Origin: Sphaerulina vaccinii
Lineage: Eukaryota; Ascomycota; Dothideomycetes; Mycosphaerellales; Mycosphaerellaceae
DNA length: 64,000 nt
Reading direction: 5' to 3'
Assembly (NCBI GenBank): GCA_022570795.1
Contig: JAKUDP010000008.1
Location: 1,984,001 to 2,048,000 of the forward strand
A model generated the notes under the pieces. The model searched no databases. It saw only the letters and a list, made by a program, of their open reading frames with translations, and had not been told where the DNA came from. The position numbers were made by a program, and so were the translations under genes. Positions 20,937-31,983 of this stretch are shown here, one piece after another. Each line of letters opens with the position of its first letter. Position 1 is the first letter of the stretch.

Positions 20937-22083
20937 GTTGCTGCTTGGTGTGTCTCGAGGTCAATCTGATGTGAAGAGTGATGTGAATAGCTTGTTTGGT
21001 ATGCTTGGTATTGCTTGGCCTGTTCGTGAGGTGTCAATTCTTCGCTATATAGTCACTTACATTGATGCCTAGACATCGCGATAAAGATCCGATATGTGCA
21101 GTGCAGACAATGGCTGAGCACTGCTTTTGCGCCATGACATGATGTTTTGCGCGCACAGCAGACCCATTGGGGAAAATGGCACTCCACGCAGTCGCAACTC
21201 GTGCTTTGTCGCGCTGAACAATGGCTGCCTAGTCGGCATACGGCACTGCTGTCAAAGGTGCAGTATAGTGTCGCAGGGCTGAGTTCAACAGCTTCTGCGT
21301 CATTTGGTCGATAGCAGTGTGTAAAGGATTCAGAAGAAAAAGGGCTGTGTCGCAGTGCGCGATGCTTATGGAAGCACTCTAGCCGCTTCTGCAGGATGTG
21401 TTGCGCTCAGAACGGCGTACGCGCCATCACGGGAGGCCTGACTCTTGCTCACGCTTCCTCCGAGCAGTGCGGCTGAATTGCACACTGTACAATCTTACCT
21501 TCGAAGTCCGACTCGAATTATGGTAGCTGGAGCTGCCTGAAAGCTGAAGGCGTCGTCGGTCGTTGAAGATGCATTGCAACGCTGATCGGCGGTGAACCTG
21601 CTTACTACCCGTGACTGAAAGATGCTCGGACAGGTTGCCGGCTTACCGAACAGAGTAAGGACGTTTCTACTTTGGATACCAAACTTCGTGAAGTAGCCCA
21701 CGCAGCGAAGTATACCACTGCCACTGACACTATGATTAGTGTGAGCTCGTGTTGATCTTTGCTAAGCAAACGCTCCTGTCCTCTTGTCAAAAAGCCAGCT
21801 GAACAATGGACGACAACTCATAATGAGAAGCATCCTGCCATCCTGAGACTTGTAACAGCAACTGCTCCGCGTTGTCGGTACTTGAGACAAAAGCTTGTGT
21901 GATCGCGGCATGGTAGGCCTGAGATTCGCGATAGCATTGTTCCGAACATGCAGGCTGACGATGGCTGTAGGTGTATCTCGGAAGGCCTTCGCAAGCGTGT
22001 CAGGCGTGCAAGACTCGCAGAATCAAGGTGGGCCCGATCGACTGCTTTGTCCTATCGAGGACGCGTGTGTTATGACCTTTTAG
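20937..22083. other. Divergent intergenic region
   Basis: About 1.1 kb between the DUF7702 gene (-) and the zinc-cluster regulator (+). It should contain the missing 5' exon or exons of the regulator. I searched all three + frames for a C-x2-C pair that would complete the zinc cluster and found none that splices in frame. Short frames such as 21948-22142 are not convincing. Confidence 0.5.
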
Positions 22084-23685
22084 GTCGACACTGCGAGGTC
22101 TACCTATGCAGGTACAAAGCTGACACGCCGGCAGTGCGATGAGACTCGTCCAGTCTGTACAAACTGCATCAAAACTGGACGATGCTGTCCGGGCGTGCCT
22201 CACGAGGCAGACTTGATGTTCCGGACCGAGCAACCGGGTCGTGTGAGGGCACGTAAGCGTGCTCGAGCAGATGGCAGAGAGCAGCGCGAGCCTGAGAAGG
22301 CACCAGATACTAAGCTGAGCACCTTGCGGTCTGGGAAAAGACTGCTAGCACACGTGACGTTCAACCCATCGATCGAAGTACAAGCTGTGACATGCTTCTT
22401 CAATGCCTACATTGTGCAGAGTGGGCAGATCAACGTCAACAGTGGCTTCATGGAGCTTGCAGCGCCAATGTATTCCAGGTACACGGAAGGATCGGCATTG
22501 CACACGGCTATGGAGGCCTTATCCCTGGCAAGTCTCTCGAAGCGTCCTGGCCAGCAACATCTAGAGCGGAAGGCATCTGGCGCATATTCGCATGCTCTAG
22601 ATGTTGCGAGAAGAAGCATTGAAGATGCGAAACAAGCCACAAGCAATGCCACGTTGTTGGCAATCCTACTACTGTCGTTGTATGAGGCGACAACATGCAC
22701 CGAGCAATCGACCAAAGCATGGGCGAACCACATCGATGGAGCTGCGGCCATAGTGATAGCTCGTGGAGTTGAGCAGATTCATGATGTTGAGTCTCTGCTT
22801 CTGTTTCGAGCAGTGCGAATGCAGGTGATCACAAATGCCATTCAGCAGCACAAGTCAATACCGGAGTTTCCTGGTCCGAAGGGATGGGCGGTAGATCTTG
22901 ATAATCCAGACACTCCTGCTGCCGCAGTACTGAACCATGCTATGCGCCTGGCAGCTTTGCTTTCCATAGCCAAGCAGACCCTGGCCCTCCAGCGTACAGA
23001 GCAGAGCATCGTTCGAGTAACTGCTTTGCTCGAGGATGCATACCAGCTTATGGAGACCACCGCAGAGTTGGAGCTTCGGACACCATTCGAATATCGTTGG
23101 CGAACAGTAGCTACCAATATGGGTACTCCTGTGGACTGGGACAATGTAGCAGAGTTGGAAGCATGGCCGGCGCCAACTCTGCATGTATACAAAGATCTGC
23201 ACTCTGTTGCTTTGCAGAACAACGACAGAATCAGCCATATTCTCTGCGCCTCCATCGTAGCTGACGCAGTGAAGTGGCTGCATCCCGCCCGAGAGTCCTT
23301 CGAGTGTGATTGCAGATATGTGTTTGCCAAAGCTCGTATCCAGCTGTTGGTTGATCAGATCTGCGCCAGTATACCATACCACTGGTACGGGAACGTCCTT
23401 CTGGAGGCAGGCAACGCAGGACCATTACCGCCACGTACTGCTGCGGAAGCCCTTGGCGGGTATGTGACTATATGGCCGCTCTATGTGGCCTCACAAGCTG
23501 AGGAGATTCCTGAACTGCAGCGCCAGTGGTTGAGAGGTCGGATCGCCGCTATCGGTCGCCATTATGGCTTGGAGGAGTCCAGGATCATCTGCTGTCTCAA
23601 TTGCGGAAGAGTTGGAGCAGGCATTGATCCTGAGTTACAGTATGATGATCGTGTGGGCTCTCAGTTCTTGCCAGATGATAGATGA
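22084..23685 (+). CDS. Zn2Cys6 fungal transcription factor, 5' end unresolved
   Basis: The frame is open from just after a strong acceptor (CTTTTAG, ending at 22083) to the stop at 23685, 533 codons. It contains no ATG until 22216, so at least one upstream exon is needed. The sequence RRQCDETRPVCTNC followed by IKTGRCCPG is the second half of a Zn2Cys6 binuclear cluster (C-x6-C-x2-C-x6-C), running into PHEADLMFR, typical of this group. The remainder (from VTFNPSIEVQAVTCFFNAYI through RGRIAAIGRHYGLEESRI) fits the fungal-specific transcription-factor domain 2 (PF11951) type. The first C-x2-C pair is not found in frame upstream. In the exon as read, the residues before CDE are GTKLTRRQ with no cysteine. 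Target genes unknown. Confidence 0.8.
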   Translation, partial: VDTARSTYAGTKLTRRQCDETRPVCTNCIKTGRCCPGVPHEADLMFRTEQPGRVRARKRARADGREQREPEKAPDTKLSTLRSGKRLLAHVTFNPSIEVQAVTCFFNAYIVQSGQINVNSGFMELAAPMYSRYTEGSALHTAMEALSLASLSKRPGQQHLERKASGAYSHALDVARRSIEDAKQATSNATLLAILLLSLYEATTCTEQSTKAWANHIDGAAAIVIARGVEQIHDVESLLLFRAVRMQVITNAIQQHKSIPEFPGPKGWAVDLDNPDTPAAAVLNHAMRLAALLSIAKQTLALQRTEQSIVRVTALLEDAYQLMETTAELELRTPFEYRWRTVATNMGTPVDWDNVAELEAWPAPTLHVYKDLHSVALQNNDRISHILCASIVADAVKWLHPARESFECDCRYVFAKARIQLLVDQICASIPYHWYGNVLLEAGNAGPLPPRTAAEALGGYVTIWPLYVASQAEEIPELQRQWLRGRIAAIGRHYGLEESRIICCLNCGRVGAGIDPELQYDDRVGSQFLPDDR

Positions 23686-23784
23686 AGTCCAGATGATAGT
23701 TGGAATCGTTGTGCTGGCGCCTGCTAGATGTGCAAAGTAGTAGAAATGACAAGTTTATTCCATACTCACATGTTGATCCTGTAC

Positions 23785-24189
23785 TCACTGCTCAGACCTG
23801 TCAGGCCTCATCAACTGCATGAACAGCCTCTCTCCCTGCTCGTCCACACGAACTCCTGAAGCCCACGCATCGTGATACAGCATCCTCGTGGTTTCCAGCC
23901 TGATGAACATCGGTACCGAATGCTCTCTGTGATCAAGCATAAACGAGAGCTTGACGCCAATCTCGACGAAGCGAGAGCCATGGCTGACATTGCGTTTTTA
24001 GCATAAGCCAGCCACACGGCGACGCCGACGGCCATAAGGTTTCTCGCAAACCCACGTGGACGGTACGAGGGCGATCCTGATGATACGGGCTTCTGAACTC
24101 TGCTTGGCAGTAGTGGCATGACTGAATGTCTCGTGATTTCGTGAGACGACTTCTGGTGTCGACGAGGGGGGTGTGGTCTTGTATATCAC
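23785..24189 (-). CDS. Hypothetical small protein, two exons, 5' end unresolved
   Basis: This gene is visible only after splicing. A downstream exon, 23785-23983, reads HGSRFVEIGVKLSFMLDHRE, continues through VPMFIRLETTRMLYHDAWAS, and ends at MRPDRSEQ. It has convincing protein composition. It joins in frame over a 72-bp intron (23984-24055; GTGGGT donor, GCTAAAA branch-like site, GTCAG acceptor) to an upstream exon reading KTTPPSSTPEVVSRNHETF and IIRIALVPST. No ATG occurs in the upstream exon back to at least 24189, so another exon probably lies in 24190-24400, where a CTTTTCAG acceptor is present at about 24234-24241. No family recognised. The gene may share a bidirectional promoter with the + strand gene at 24515. 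Confidence 0.45.
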
Positions 24190-24514
24190 AGATCGGTGAG
24201 GTAGGTGCGATGGTGATGAAGTTGAATTAGTGTTGACTGAAAAGGTTCATAAGCTCTATCGCCTCCATGGATTTGCCATTTGTTGGAAGTGGTCGAGATC
24301 AGGGTCCGCTGCTGTGTCCGTTTGCTGGTTTCAGAAGGGCTGGCAGCAGTTCTAGCCACGCGACAGTTCTCGTTCACATTCTCTCTCTATCAACAGGTTT
24401 GTGCTTCTCTCAGCTATCTCCTTGCCATCCACGCCCTCTCAGTACCACTCAGAACACGAGAAGTAGACGAAGCAAACTGGAGAACGCGCCGGGCGCAAGC
24501 ACAAGAGAGCAATC
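24190..24514. other. Short divergent spacer
   Basis: 325 bp between the minus-strand small gene and the plus-strand membrane-anchored gene. A minus-strand ATG at 24267 followed by a TTTTCAG site could be the missing 5' end of the minus gene. The plus-strand leader is C/T-rich (TTCTCTCTCTATC), a common fungal core-promoter feature. Confidence 0.45.
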
Positions 24515-25005
24515 ATGGCCAAAGCCTCGAGCTTGGTCCCACTGATCATACTGTTCGTGGTGGTCGGTGTGATAGGTTTCGTGGGATATCAGATATTCCT
24601 CTGGACAGGCGAGCTCACAACGAAAGGCAAAGACAAGATGGAGAAGAAGAACATATCTTTCACAGATGGTGGGATGAAGGTTGGAGTGAAGGACAGATCA
24701 GTTGAGCACGCTGCGGATAAGACACAGAGGTAAGTTGCTGGGAGGCACATATGCGTGAGGGCTGGATACTGATACTATGTGATCACAGCGTCCTTGTGAA
24801 TGCATGGCAAAACGCCGAATTGCCAGCATACAAGAGCAGATTAGGCTGGAACAACACATATCAAGATCCCAAGAAGGCAAAGGCAGCAAGCTCAGGGGGC
24901 GCGAAGAGCAGTGCTACATCTCCTGTAGCTGGTGTGCCAGGTTCAGCGCCCGAACATCGACCAGGCGCAAAGAGGATTCCGAGCACACCTGGTTCGTGGT
25001 CTTGA
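24515..25005 (+). CDS. Small conserved single-pass membrane protein (143 aa)
   Basis: Exons 24515-24729 and 24789-25005 are joined across a 59-bp intron (GTAAGT donor, CACAG acceptor), giving DKTQSVLVNAWQNAELP in frame. Residues 6-29 form a membrane anchor (LVPLIILFVVVGVIGFVGYQ) right at the N-terminus without a clear cleavage site. A basic/amphipathic stretch (KGKDKMEKKNISFTDGG), the conserved-looking VGVKDRSVEH and VNAWQNAELPAYKSRLGW, and a disordered Ala/Ser/Pro tail follow. I recognise this layout from uncharacterised small proteins widespread in filamentous ascomycetes, but it has no assigned function. Its length agrees with those relatives as I remember them. Confidence 0.8.
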
Positions 25006-25789
25006 ACTTGGCAGGCGCACGATGAAATTCTACGAGAACAGCGACTTTGTGACGAGTTGGATGATAGATGAGAGGATACCAGGGCTCGCACGTCAGGCGT
25101 TAGGGTGAACAAAGCCTGCAGATGGTGGATATACTTCCGACTCTTTGATCAAGATGGATTGAGCTGCTGTGGCTCTGATACCACAGTCTCAATGGAGACA
25201 TGGACATATGGTGAACTATGCTACGATTCTGCCACACCACTTGTTGCGCGAATGCTTATCGCGAGACTGCTGCGATGACCTCGTACACCAGTACTGTGCC
25301 ACATGATACACGGTACGAGGTCACAATGTCACAGTAACAAAGCTCAATGATAGTGTTGCAGTAGTCTTGCTGTAGCTTACACGCACAAGAGTTGCAGGGA
25401 CGATCCATTTTCTCTTTTTAAGCTTAAGTGCATCGCTCAATGTAGCACCTTCCGCATGAAGTTTGAGATCAGCGAATACTAGACTCGATCTGCACATATA
25501 ACTTGTTCTGATACACGGCACAGTAGTGTCGCCAAGAGCTCTGGGTTTCATGGAATGGGCAAGCTGCAGATCTCGAAACATTCTTCATGAGCTAGAATAC
25601 TGTAGCTACTTGACTCATGATCTAATTCCTGTCAGATCACGATCGTGACCTGATGTCCCATGTTGCCGTGACGGCAAGCGAGCTGTCTTTGCTCGATTCG
25701 TTCAGCTAAATCTCCAATGACAGTAGTCTCAGTGTGAACACCTCCAGCGCCAATCGCTAATTCAACAATCAATCAGGATTGCCATCATT
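25006..25789. other. Convergent intergenic region
   Basis: About 0.8 kb between two convergent genes (membrane-anchored protein + and WOPR regulator -). At 25640-25655 there is a GATCACGATCGTGACC palindrome-like stretch (GTCACGATCGTGATC on the other strand). No gene supported; both 3' UTRs lie here. Confidence 0.5.
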
Positions 25790-27112
25790 CTACGCAAAGT
25801 TGTGCTTGAGAGTAGTCTTGTCCAGAGTGCGAATGGTGTGCATGTCGCGACTGGCCTCAAAGCCAAGCTTAGAAGTGGGAATGTCGTGTAGAGCAGCGCG
25901 AGCAGCACCGCCTGGGCTTTTGCTGTTAGCGCGGACTGGTGGTGGACCTCCCTCGTTGAGCATAGCTGATATGCTGGGGATGGTCTGTCCAGAAGAGGCG
26001 ACTGGAGGTGATGCGCCTGCTGAGGCTTGAGTTTTCGATGACTTGAGCTCTGGTGGTTGACTCTGGCTATCGGTGGCGTGCGCAGAGTCAGACGCTGCAG
26101 GTGTGGGCTGTTGCGCTTGTTGTTCTGATTGCTGCTGTGACTGCTGACCATACTGTGTGGAGGGATATGGTGGAGCTTGTAGCGGAGCCGGCTGATATGA
26201 AGAGTATGAAGAGTTGTAAGTCGCTGGCGGTGGTGGGTAGCTGTGGCCATAGCCGCTGTGAGGCTGGCCGTATGAGCCAGGTGGCGGTGGAGGTAGGCCA
26301 GTGTTGCCAAGTGGTGGCGGCGGCCTGTCGAACGCAGTCATTGGCGCTGGCCCACCGTAGGATGTTGGTGGTGGAGGGTAGTGCATGCCATGAGCATAAG
26401 GGCCATGTGGATGATGATAGTAAGGCGAATATGCGTGGTGTGGTGGCGGAGTGTGCATTGGGCTAGGTGGCGCCCAGGCTGGGTGTGGATAGTAAGGGCG
26501 ACCATACTGGGCAGGCGAATGTGTGTAACCCGGTGAGCCCATAGGTCCACGAGTCACAGCTGGAATGTTGCTCTGTTCATGCACTGTTGAGTCCGGGTAC
26601 ATTCCCTTCTCCGGTCTGATGTGACGAAGCTGTGGATCTTGTGTTGGTTGTGGCAGGCCATTTGCCGCCGTTGATGGGCGCGAGAAGTAGCTGATCAAGT
26701 GCAGATGTTGGCCCTGGTTGGTGGTGATACTGAAAGACTGCTTCATAAGACCATCTGGCTTGTAGCGATAGCCATCAGGGCCTCCGTCGGAGTCGTTCTC
26801 CGGACCCATCATGCCGTCGCGGTTGGCATTCTTGTCGAAACTGGAGCCACCACGCTTGCCTTCCATTTCGCGATAGGTGAGAAAGCTTCCAGATACTCGA
26901 CTCGCGCTCCAGGATTTGCCGTCAGTCCATCGTCGCATACCAGCCTCGCGTTCGTCCCAGACAAAGACAGAGCCAGACTTGATGGACTGTCTTTCTTTTT
27001 CAGACAGGCGGCGTTGCACGCGTGGGAGAAGTCCTATGCGGCATGCCTCGAAAAGGATGATAGCATCTGCTGGCGTGCGCACATGGCCGTTATACGTCTC
27101 CATGCCGTTCAT
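25790..27112 (-). CDS. Gti1/Pac2 (WOPR) family transcription regulator, Pac2-like clade (440 aa)
   Basis: The ATG at 27112 starts MNGMETYNGHVRTPADAI, directly followed by the first WOPR block (LFEACRIGLLPRVQRRLSEK, SGSVFVWDEREAGMRRWTDG, SWSASRVSGSFLTYREMEGK). The second block is at residues about 118-145 (YKPDGLMKQSFSI, QHLHLISYFSR). WOPR proteins bind DNA and control morphogenesis and nutrient responses: S. pombe Gti1 and Pac2, and the Wor1/Ryp1/Sge1 clade. The METY-GHVRTPADAI opening and the WDEREAGMRRWTDG block favour the Pac2-like clade. The C-terminal 250 residues are Pro/Gly/Tyr/His-rich and disordered, as usual. A CTGAC branch site and CAG acceptor at 27158-27160, just before an open ATCTTCACAACGGG stretch, suggest a spliced 5' leader or a short upstream coding exon. 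Confidence 0.93.
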   Translation of the reverse strand: MNGMETYNGHVRTPADAIILFEACRIGLLPRVQRRLSEKERQSIKSGSVFVWDEREAGMRRWTDGKSWSASRVSGSFLTYREMEGKRGGSSFDKNANRDGMMGPENDSDGGPDGYRYKPDGLMKQSFSITTNQGQHLHLISYFSRPSTAANGLPQPTQDPQLRHIRPEKGMYPDSTVHEQSNIPAVTRGPMGSPGYTHSPAQYGRPYYPHPAWAPPSPMHTPPPHHAYSPYYHHPHGPYAHGMHYPPPPTSYGGPAPMTAFDRPPPPLGNTGLPPPPPGSYGQPHSGYGHSYPPPPATYNSSYSSYQPAPLQAPPYPSTQYGQQSQQQSEQQAQQPTPAASDSAHATDSQSQPPELKSSKTQASAGASPPVASSGQTIPSISAMLNEGGPPPVRANSKSPGGAARAALHDIPTSKLGFEASRDMHTIRTLDKTTLKHNFA

Positions 27113-27415
27113 GTTGATGTAGGTGAGGCCAAGAAAGGCGCTACCCGTTGTGAAGATCTGTAGCGCGGTCAGTAGGTTACAGGCGATGGCAGATGGCAGA
27201 TGGCAGCAAGCTTGGTCACTGACGTAGTTTTATAAGTCGGAACCAGTATCCACTCGAGTAGAGATGCTACGTGTTCTCTCGTATGGGAAAGTACCAGGCA
27301 GCTGAGTTGTGGGATGCCCGATGATGTTGCACACGAAGTGAGTAGAGGAAGAGAGCGAGAGAGCAAAAGAGAAGAGTGCGGCAGGGAGCCCCGAGCAGTT
27401 TTAGGTCATTCCTGC

Positions 27416-27456
27416 GCCAGGATCTCTAAAAGAAGCTTCTTTTTAGAGATCCTGGC
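27416..27456. repeat. Near-perfect 41-bp palindrome
   Basis: Left arm GCCAGGATCTCTAAAAGAAG and right arm TTCTTTTTAGAGATCCTGGC meet at a HindIII-like AAGCTT centre. The outer 16 bp of each arm pair perfectly, and one extra T in the right arm makes the only bulge. It lies about 260 bp upstream of the spliced WOPR leader. Confidence 0.9.
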
Positions 27457-28468
27457 GGATGATAGAGTCTAGCCGACAGTATTGGCACGACCGCTTGGCA
27501 AGCACGCTAAAGTTGCCTTGTACCACCTCCGACCGCACGGCGTTCACTAAAAGCGTTTGTAAAGGCACACGGCATGCCACATCAGCACTCGCGAACGATG
27601 GCATGATCCTCAACACTGCAAGAATGGCGCAGGGCCAACTGCCGCTCGCGAGCCTGCTCATCCTTCTCATCAGCACAACAACACGCGAGACGCCGATCTG
27701 TTGGAAGTGCGGCACGATCAGCCCGCTTATGGCTTGTTCTGGGTGACGTCCAACCCCCGGCACGATGTGGACAAGTGGATTCTTTCGCTAGAGAGCGATA
27801 CAAGTGTCTTGTGCACTCTTGTGCACTCTTGGCTCTGTCCTCTCCAATGAGGTGGGGCCCTTGACACGTTTTGTAGCGGCCTTGGGATTTCATGGCTTGC
27901 ATCGACTTATCTAGACGGTCCTCGGAGCCGTATGTGCGTATCCCCTCTCAATCATACGACGGAACCTTTCTCAGTGTTCGTACGCAGCGAACCGCTTTAT
28001 CATACGGCAACACTAGGCGATGGACGCGAGAGGCATGTTCGTAATGCTTCGCCGCGAGTGGACACCTCAGAAAGGTCGCATGGTATCACCGCAGACCGCA
28101 CTTTGGCAGGTGTGCTTCCGGTTGTCCCGAATTCAGCACAGTATACTGTATCTGTCAGACAAAACCCACTTTTGACTGGATTGCCGCAGGCATTGTCGAC
28201 AGCCTTCGTGCATCCACGCGAGAATAAGCGAGTCTCTATACAGTGGATCTGATCCATCTACCAGGGTGTCAATATCCAGTAACACGTCGCATATACGCGC
28301 TGTTTATAGTCTATAGCGGAGCATTAACAAACAGAAGGCTCTGCAATGTCGTCGTTGCTCTTTGGATCTTGTCTTCTTGTTGTATACTAACAACCTCGCT
28401 GTCGACAACACGCTCTAACTTCTCTAGTGTGCTGGGCGTGCGGAATTATTCACTTACGGAGGGCTTCT

Positions 28469-28487
28469 CTAGGGGGAGACCCCCTAG
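28469..28487. repeat. G/C palindrome with 3-nt loop
   Basis: CTAGGGGG, AGA, CCCCCTAG: a perfect 8-bp inverted repeat with a 3-base loop, followed directly by a partial second copy of the right arm (GACCCCC). It would form a very stable cruciform or RNA hairpin. Confidence 0.9.
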
Positions 28488-31400
28488 GACCCCCTTTCAT
28501 TCCGCTCCGCGGGCAACAACGTCGACGCCGACGACGACAACCACGATGCTCAGGTGCCTCGACGTATTATACGTCAGGATCCTCGGCAGGCCAAGTCCTG
28601 AGCATACTGGAATGACATCCTGTGTAGGGAGAGAGTATCGGAAAGAGCGCAATATTCATTTATGTGCCTTAGCACAAGAATCAGATATTCCAGCCTCCTC
28701 CAACCTCTCTTCTTGCGACAGCGAGGTGTCCAAGTACCACTGCAACGAGCAGAATGGGCCACAATCCAGTACCTAGGCTGAGATTGTGACGACAGCGACA
28801 GCAACAGCGACCGCGACCCTCTCAGACTTAGAGAGTGGTTGTCTGGTCGACAATGTCGCTGTCACAGTGAGGTGGATATGGGCAAGGGCTTTATGCGCAT
28901 TACATAGTAGTGTGCATTAGCTTTCACACTAAAATTGTCTGACATTTAACATGAGCTTTCAGCACGGCTGTACGACTAGCGAAGATGGCGACACGAGAAA
29001 CGCGAAATCGTGCTCACATACCCAGCGCTTGCTAAGACTTTTAACCTTATACTCTAAAGCTACCCAAGCGCCAAGTACGAGGGCTGCATGCCTTGACTCC
29101 TCCGAGACAGCACGCCAGCCTCGGACACGGGTGCAAGTTGCTTTTGCAGACGGGACACGGTCTCTCCATACAGCAGTCTCCGTTTGCTTAATTCGACTGC
29201 CTCTCTGCAGGTGAGCGTCTCTGCAAAGCGGCGCGGCGTCGATCTTATCATGGTTGAATCTCTCAGTTGTCCGTCACCCTGGTCGCTATGGCTCGTCTAT
29301 TCTACCCTGCTAGCCCGTGCATTGCACAAGACAAGACATCTAACAGCCAGGAATTTGCGCTTCATAAAGATGGCAAACACGTCAGCAAGTGCTTCATCTG
29401 ATGCTCGATGATAGAGGGCAGCGACCACCGGCTGAATGCAAACGACGATCATCAACGAAACCCTGATACCACGCACTTCTCGACTGTGCCTCAAGGATTC
29501 GGCACCAATGATATCTGATCAGGCTATCCGCTCCTGCAGCATTCCAGCTTGCGGCGCAACTCTACAGCTCGAAAGGTGTCCCTTCGCGACATCAGGAGAC
29601 GAATTTCAAGCGCAGTGCCGTTATCATTCTGAAGGGCTGCCGCGTGCACAAATATGGAGTGGTACCTTCGGATTTGAGTGTGTCCGTAGGCGCCCGCGAC
29701 ACGTGGTACAAAGGCCTGCCGTGCGATTTAGCTTCTCGGCTGAACTTGGCCTGTAGACGATTCGCCGAGATAAGCTTGAAAATAGCTCTTGAGCTAAACG
29801 TCTAGACTTTGTCGACCTGACAAAGCTTGATCCGTCCACATCGACCACAGCAATTTACAGGCTACGGACCATGCGAGTGGTGCTTACAACGAAGACCACA
29901 TCGCAGAGAGGCGACCAAAGGCCACGACAGAGCTTTGGCTGACAACAAGCGGAATGGAGACATGAGCGGCTCTGCTGACTCACGGCTTGATTTTACGCGA
30001 TCGGACTTCTTGAGATTCCTTGGTCTTCTTGGCTGTCTCAGCCTCGCGTGTACACGGATGGGATGCAGCAACTACCCGCAACGCTGTCCAGCAAGAGGAT
30101 GATGATATCCGCGACCAATAGACATAGGCAGTATCTGCTCACTGTGGAGCCCTCATCACACCATTGCCGTTACGCAAGTTCAAGGGGACAGCGAACGCTT
30201 CCCATCCATTGCAAGTTCAACGGGAGAACGGGACTGCAGGATTCTACCTGCCGCATTGGAAGCGTCTCGCTTACTTCGCAAATGCTGCTATAACCAGAAG
30301 GAGCCCTGGTCATCATTCTGCATCACTGGAGCGGGGAATTTGGTCGTGTGGCCACCTGTCAAGAGTCTGCCTTGACCACTCCCTCGTGTCAACGCTATGC
30401 CAAGGGCTTCGATGGCGTAAGTCAGATCGGGGGAGTCTGCGTGCCATTTAGGGTGCAGTGATCACTTTGTAGCCATCAAGACCCCTCCGTATAGAAGAGG
30501 CGTGGCCATTGAGGAGTCCACCAGACGACAATGGATAGCAGTATCATGCGCATGGGCATGCATCGAAGTTCAGTATGCGCCTCCCATGCCCATGCCCGAC
30601 TGGATCTCAAGAGTGTCGCCTAGAGCTCACGACTTCCATCACTTGATTCGGCCGACTTGTTCTCTTGCCACGCATTTAATGTGGAGACATGCACGGGTCT
30701 TAGGGCATGAACCGGTACTCGGTCTGCTATGCTGGCCGTGGCAAGCATCAGCGTGGCCGTACAATCAGTCTTACGCTTTTGATGCATCAGCCTGCAGGAG
30801 GTTCAGCCAGTTTCACAGGAGGTGCGACGTTCGCATTGAACTCTGCCACCATTCCTACGGGCAGTCAAGTTGGCCAATACTCCTCTCTGCTGTCTCTCGT
30901 TTGCCAGGATACGAACCTTGGCCACGTGGAAATAGTGGCAGCGACTTGGCGAGTCTTGTGAGGTCTTCGCTTTCGCTTAGCACTAGACGTGGACAGGCCT
31001 GCAAAGTGCATCCAAGACAGTGCTCGTGATCAGAGTCATTGCTAGAGCAGCCACCACACCGATAAATCCTCTTGGCTGTGACACACAGCCCGCGGCGACC
31101 TTAGGGACATCTGCCGTGGCCATACATGCGCTGACAATGATGTGTGACAAGTCTATCACTGTAACGAGACTTGGTGGCCAAGGCGTATTACGAATGCTGC
31201 ATTCTATAGACAGCGATGAGCATTTTCCTGATGGAATGATGATGATGCTTTGCTTACGACAACACGTCTGTCGCCGCGGACTCTCCACTTAGATGCGGCG
31301 GCCCCATCTACTAAGCTATCATCAAAGTGCATCTCTCCTCAGGCAGCGATTGTTGTGATGAAGCACGCATCTTGACGCCTAGCAGTGAGCATTGTCAAGC

Positions 31401-31847
31401 TGGAACGCTGTTGCGGCCTACATTATGTTCGATAGCACCTCTGCCGTGGTAGCTTCTCGTTCATGCGCGGATGTCCTGCCCAAGGCTACTGGCAAAGGTC
31501 AAATAAAGAGCATAGCGCTCGAGTTGGCGGGGCTTCCTTCAATGGTCGTGGCTACTTATGCGAATCCCAGGATAGGCAGGATTCCCATGGCAAGTCGCCA
31601 TTGCCTGTCCGTGCTCCTCGCCATCCAGTCAGCTCAGAGAGACTGCAAAGAGAAGGAATGAGGGTGGAGCTTCAAGTCAGGCTGTGTTCCAAATTTCCAA
31701 CCCCAAACATAGGACCATTCTTTGGCAAGGTTCCCGTCGAGCATATCAAGTACGCACTTCCCAATCACTGGGAGAGACATGTGAGACTCAGGAATGGTAT
31801 GGAGGGTTTCTTGATGAGACAGAGGTAATCGAATTCGAGCAAGACGA

Positions 31848-31942
31848 TGAGGCTAACGTGATGCAGTCATGTTGTGGTTGGAACCCATGTTAGAGTGAAA
31901 GCAAGCGCTTCATATCTGCAGAGAGCGACAAGGATTCTTATC
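31848..31942. repeat. Upstream copies of sequence flanking the UNC93-like gene
   Basis: 31848-31881 matches 33598-33631 at 31 of 34 positions, and 31918-31942 matches 33888-33912 at 23 of 25. Both pairs are in the same order and orientation on the two sides of the transporter gene. The spacing between the two motifs is 70 bp here and 290 bp downstream. Confidence 0.8.
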
Positions 31943-31983
31943 GCTTCAGTGTTGCGGCACTTCATCATGTTGGAGTCGCGGAC

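Noticed and set aside
28780..28870. ACAGCGAC-type repeats with a loosely matching inverted copy (GTCGCTGTCAC)
   Set aside because: The arms are short and imperfect and could arise from the triplet-like repeat itself; I cannot call it a terminal inverted repeat.
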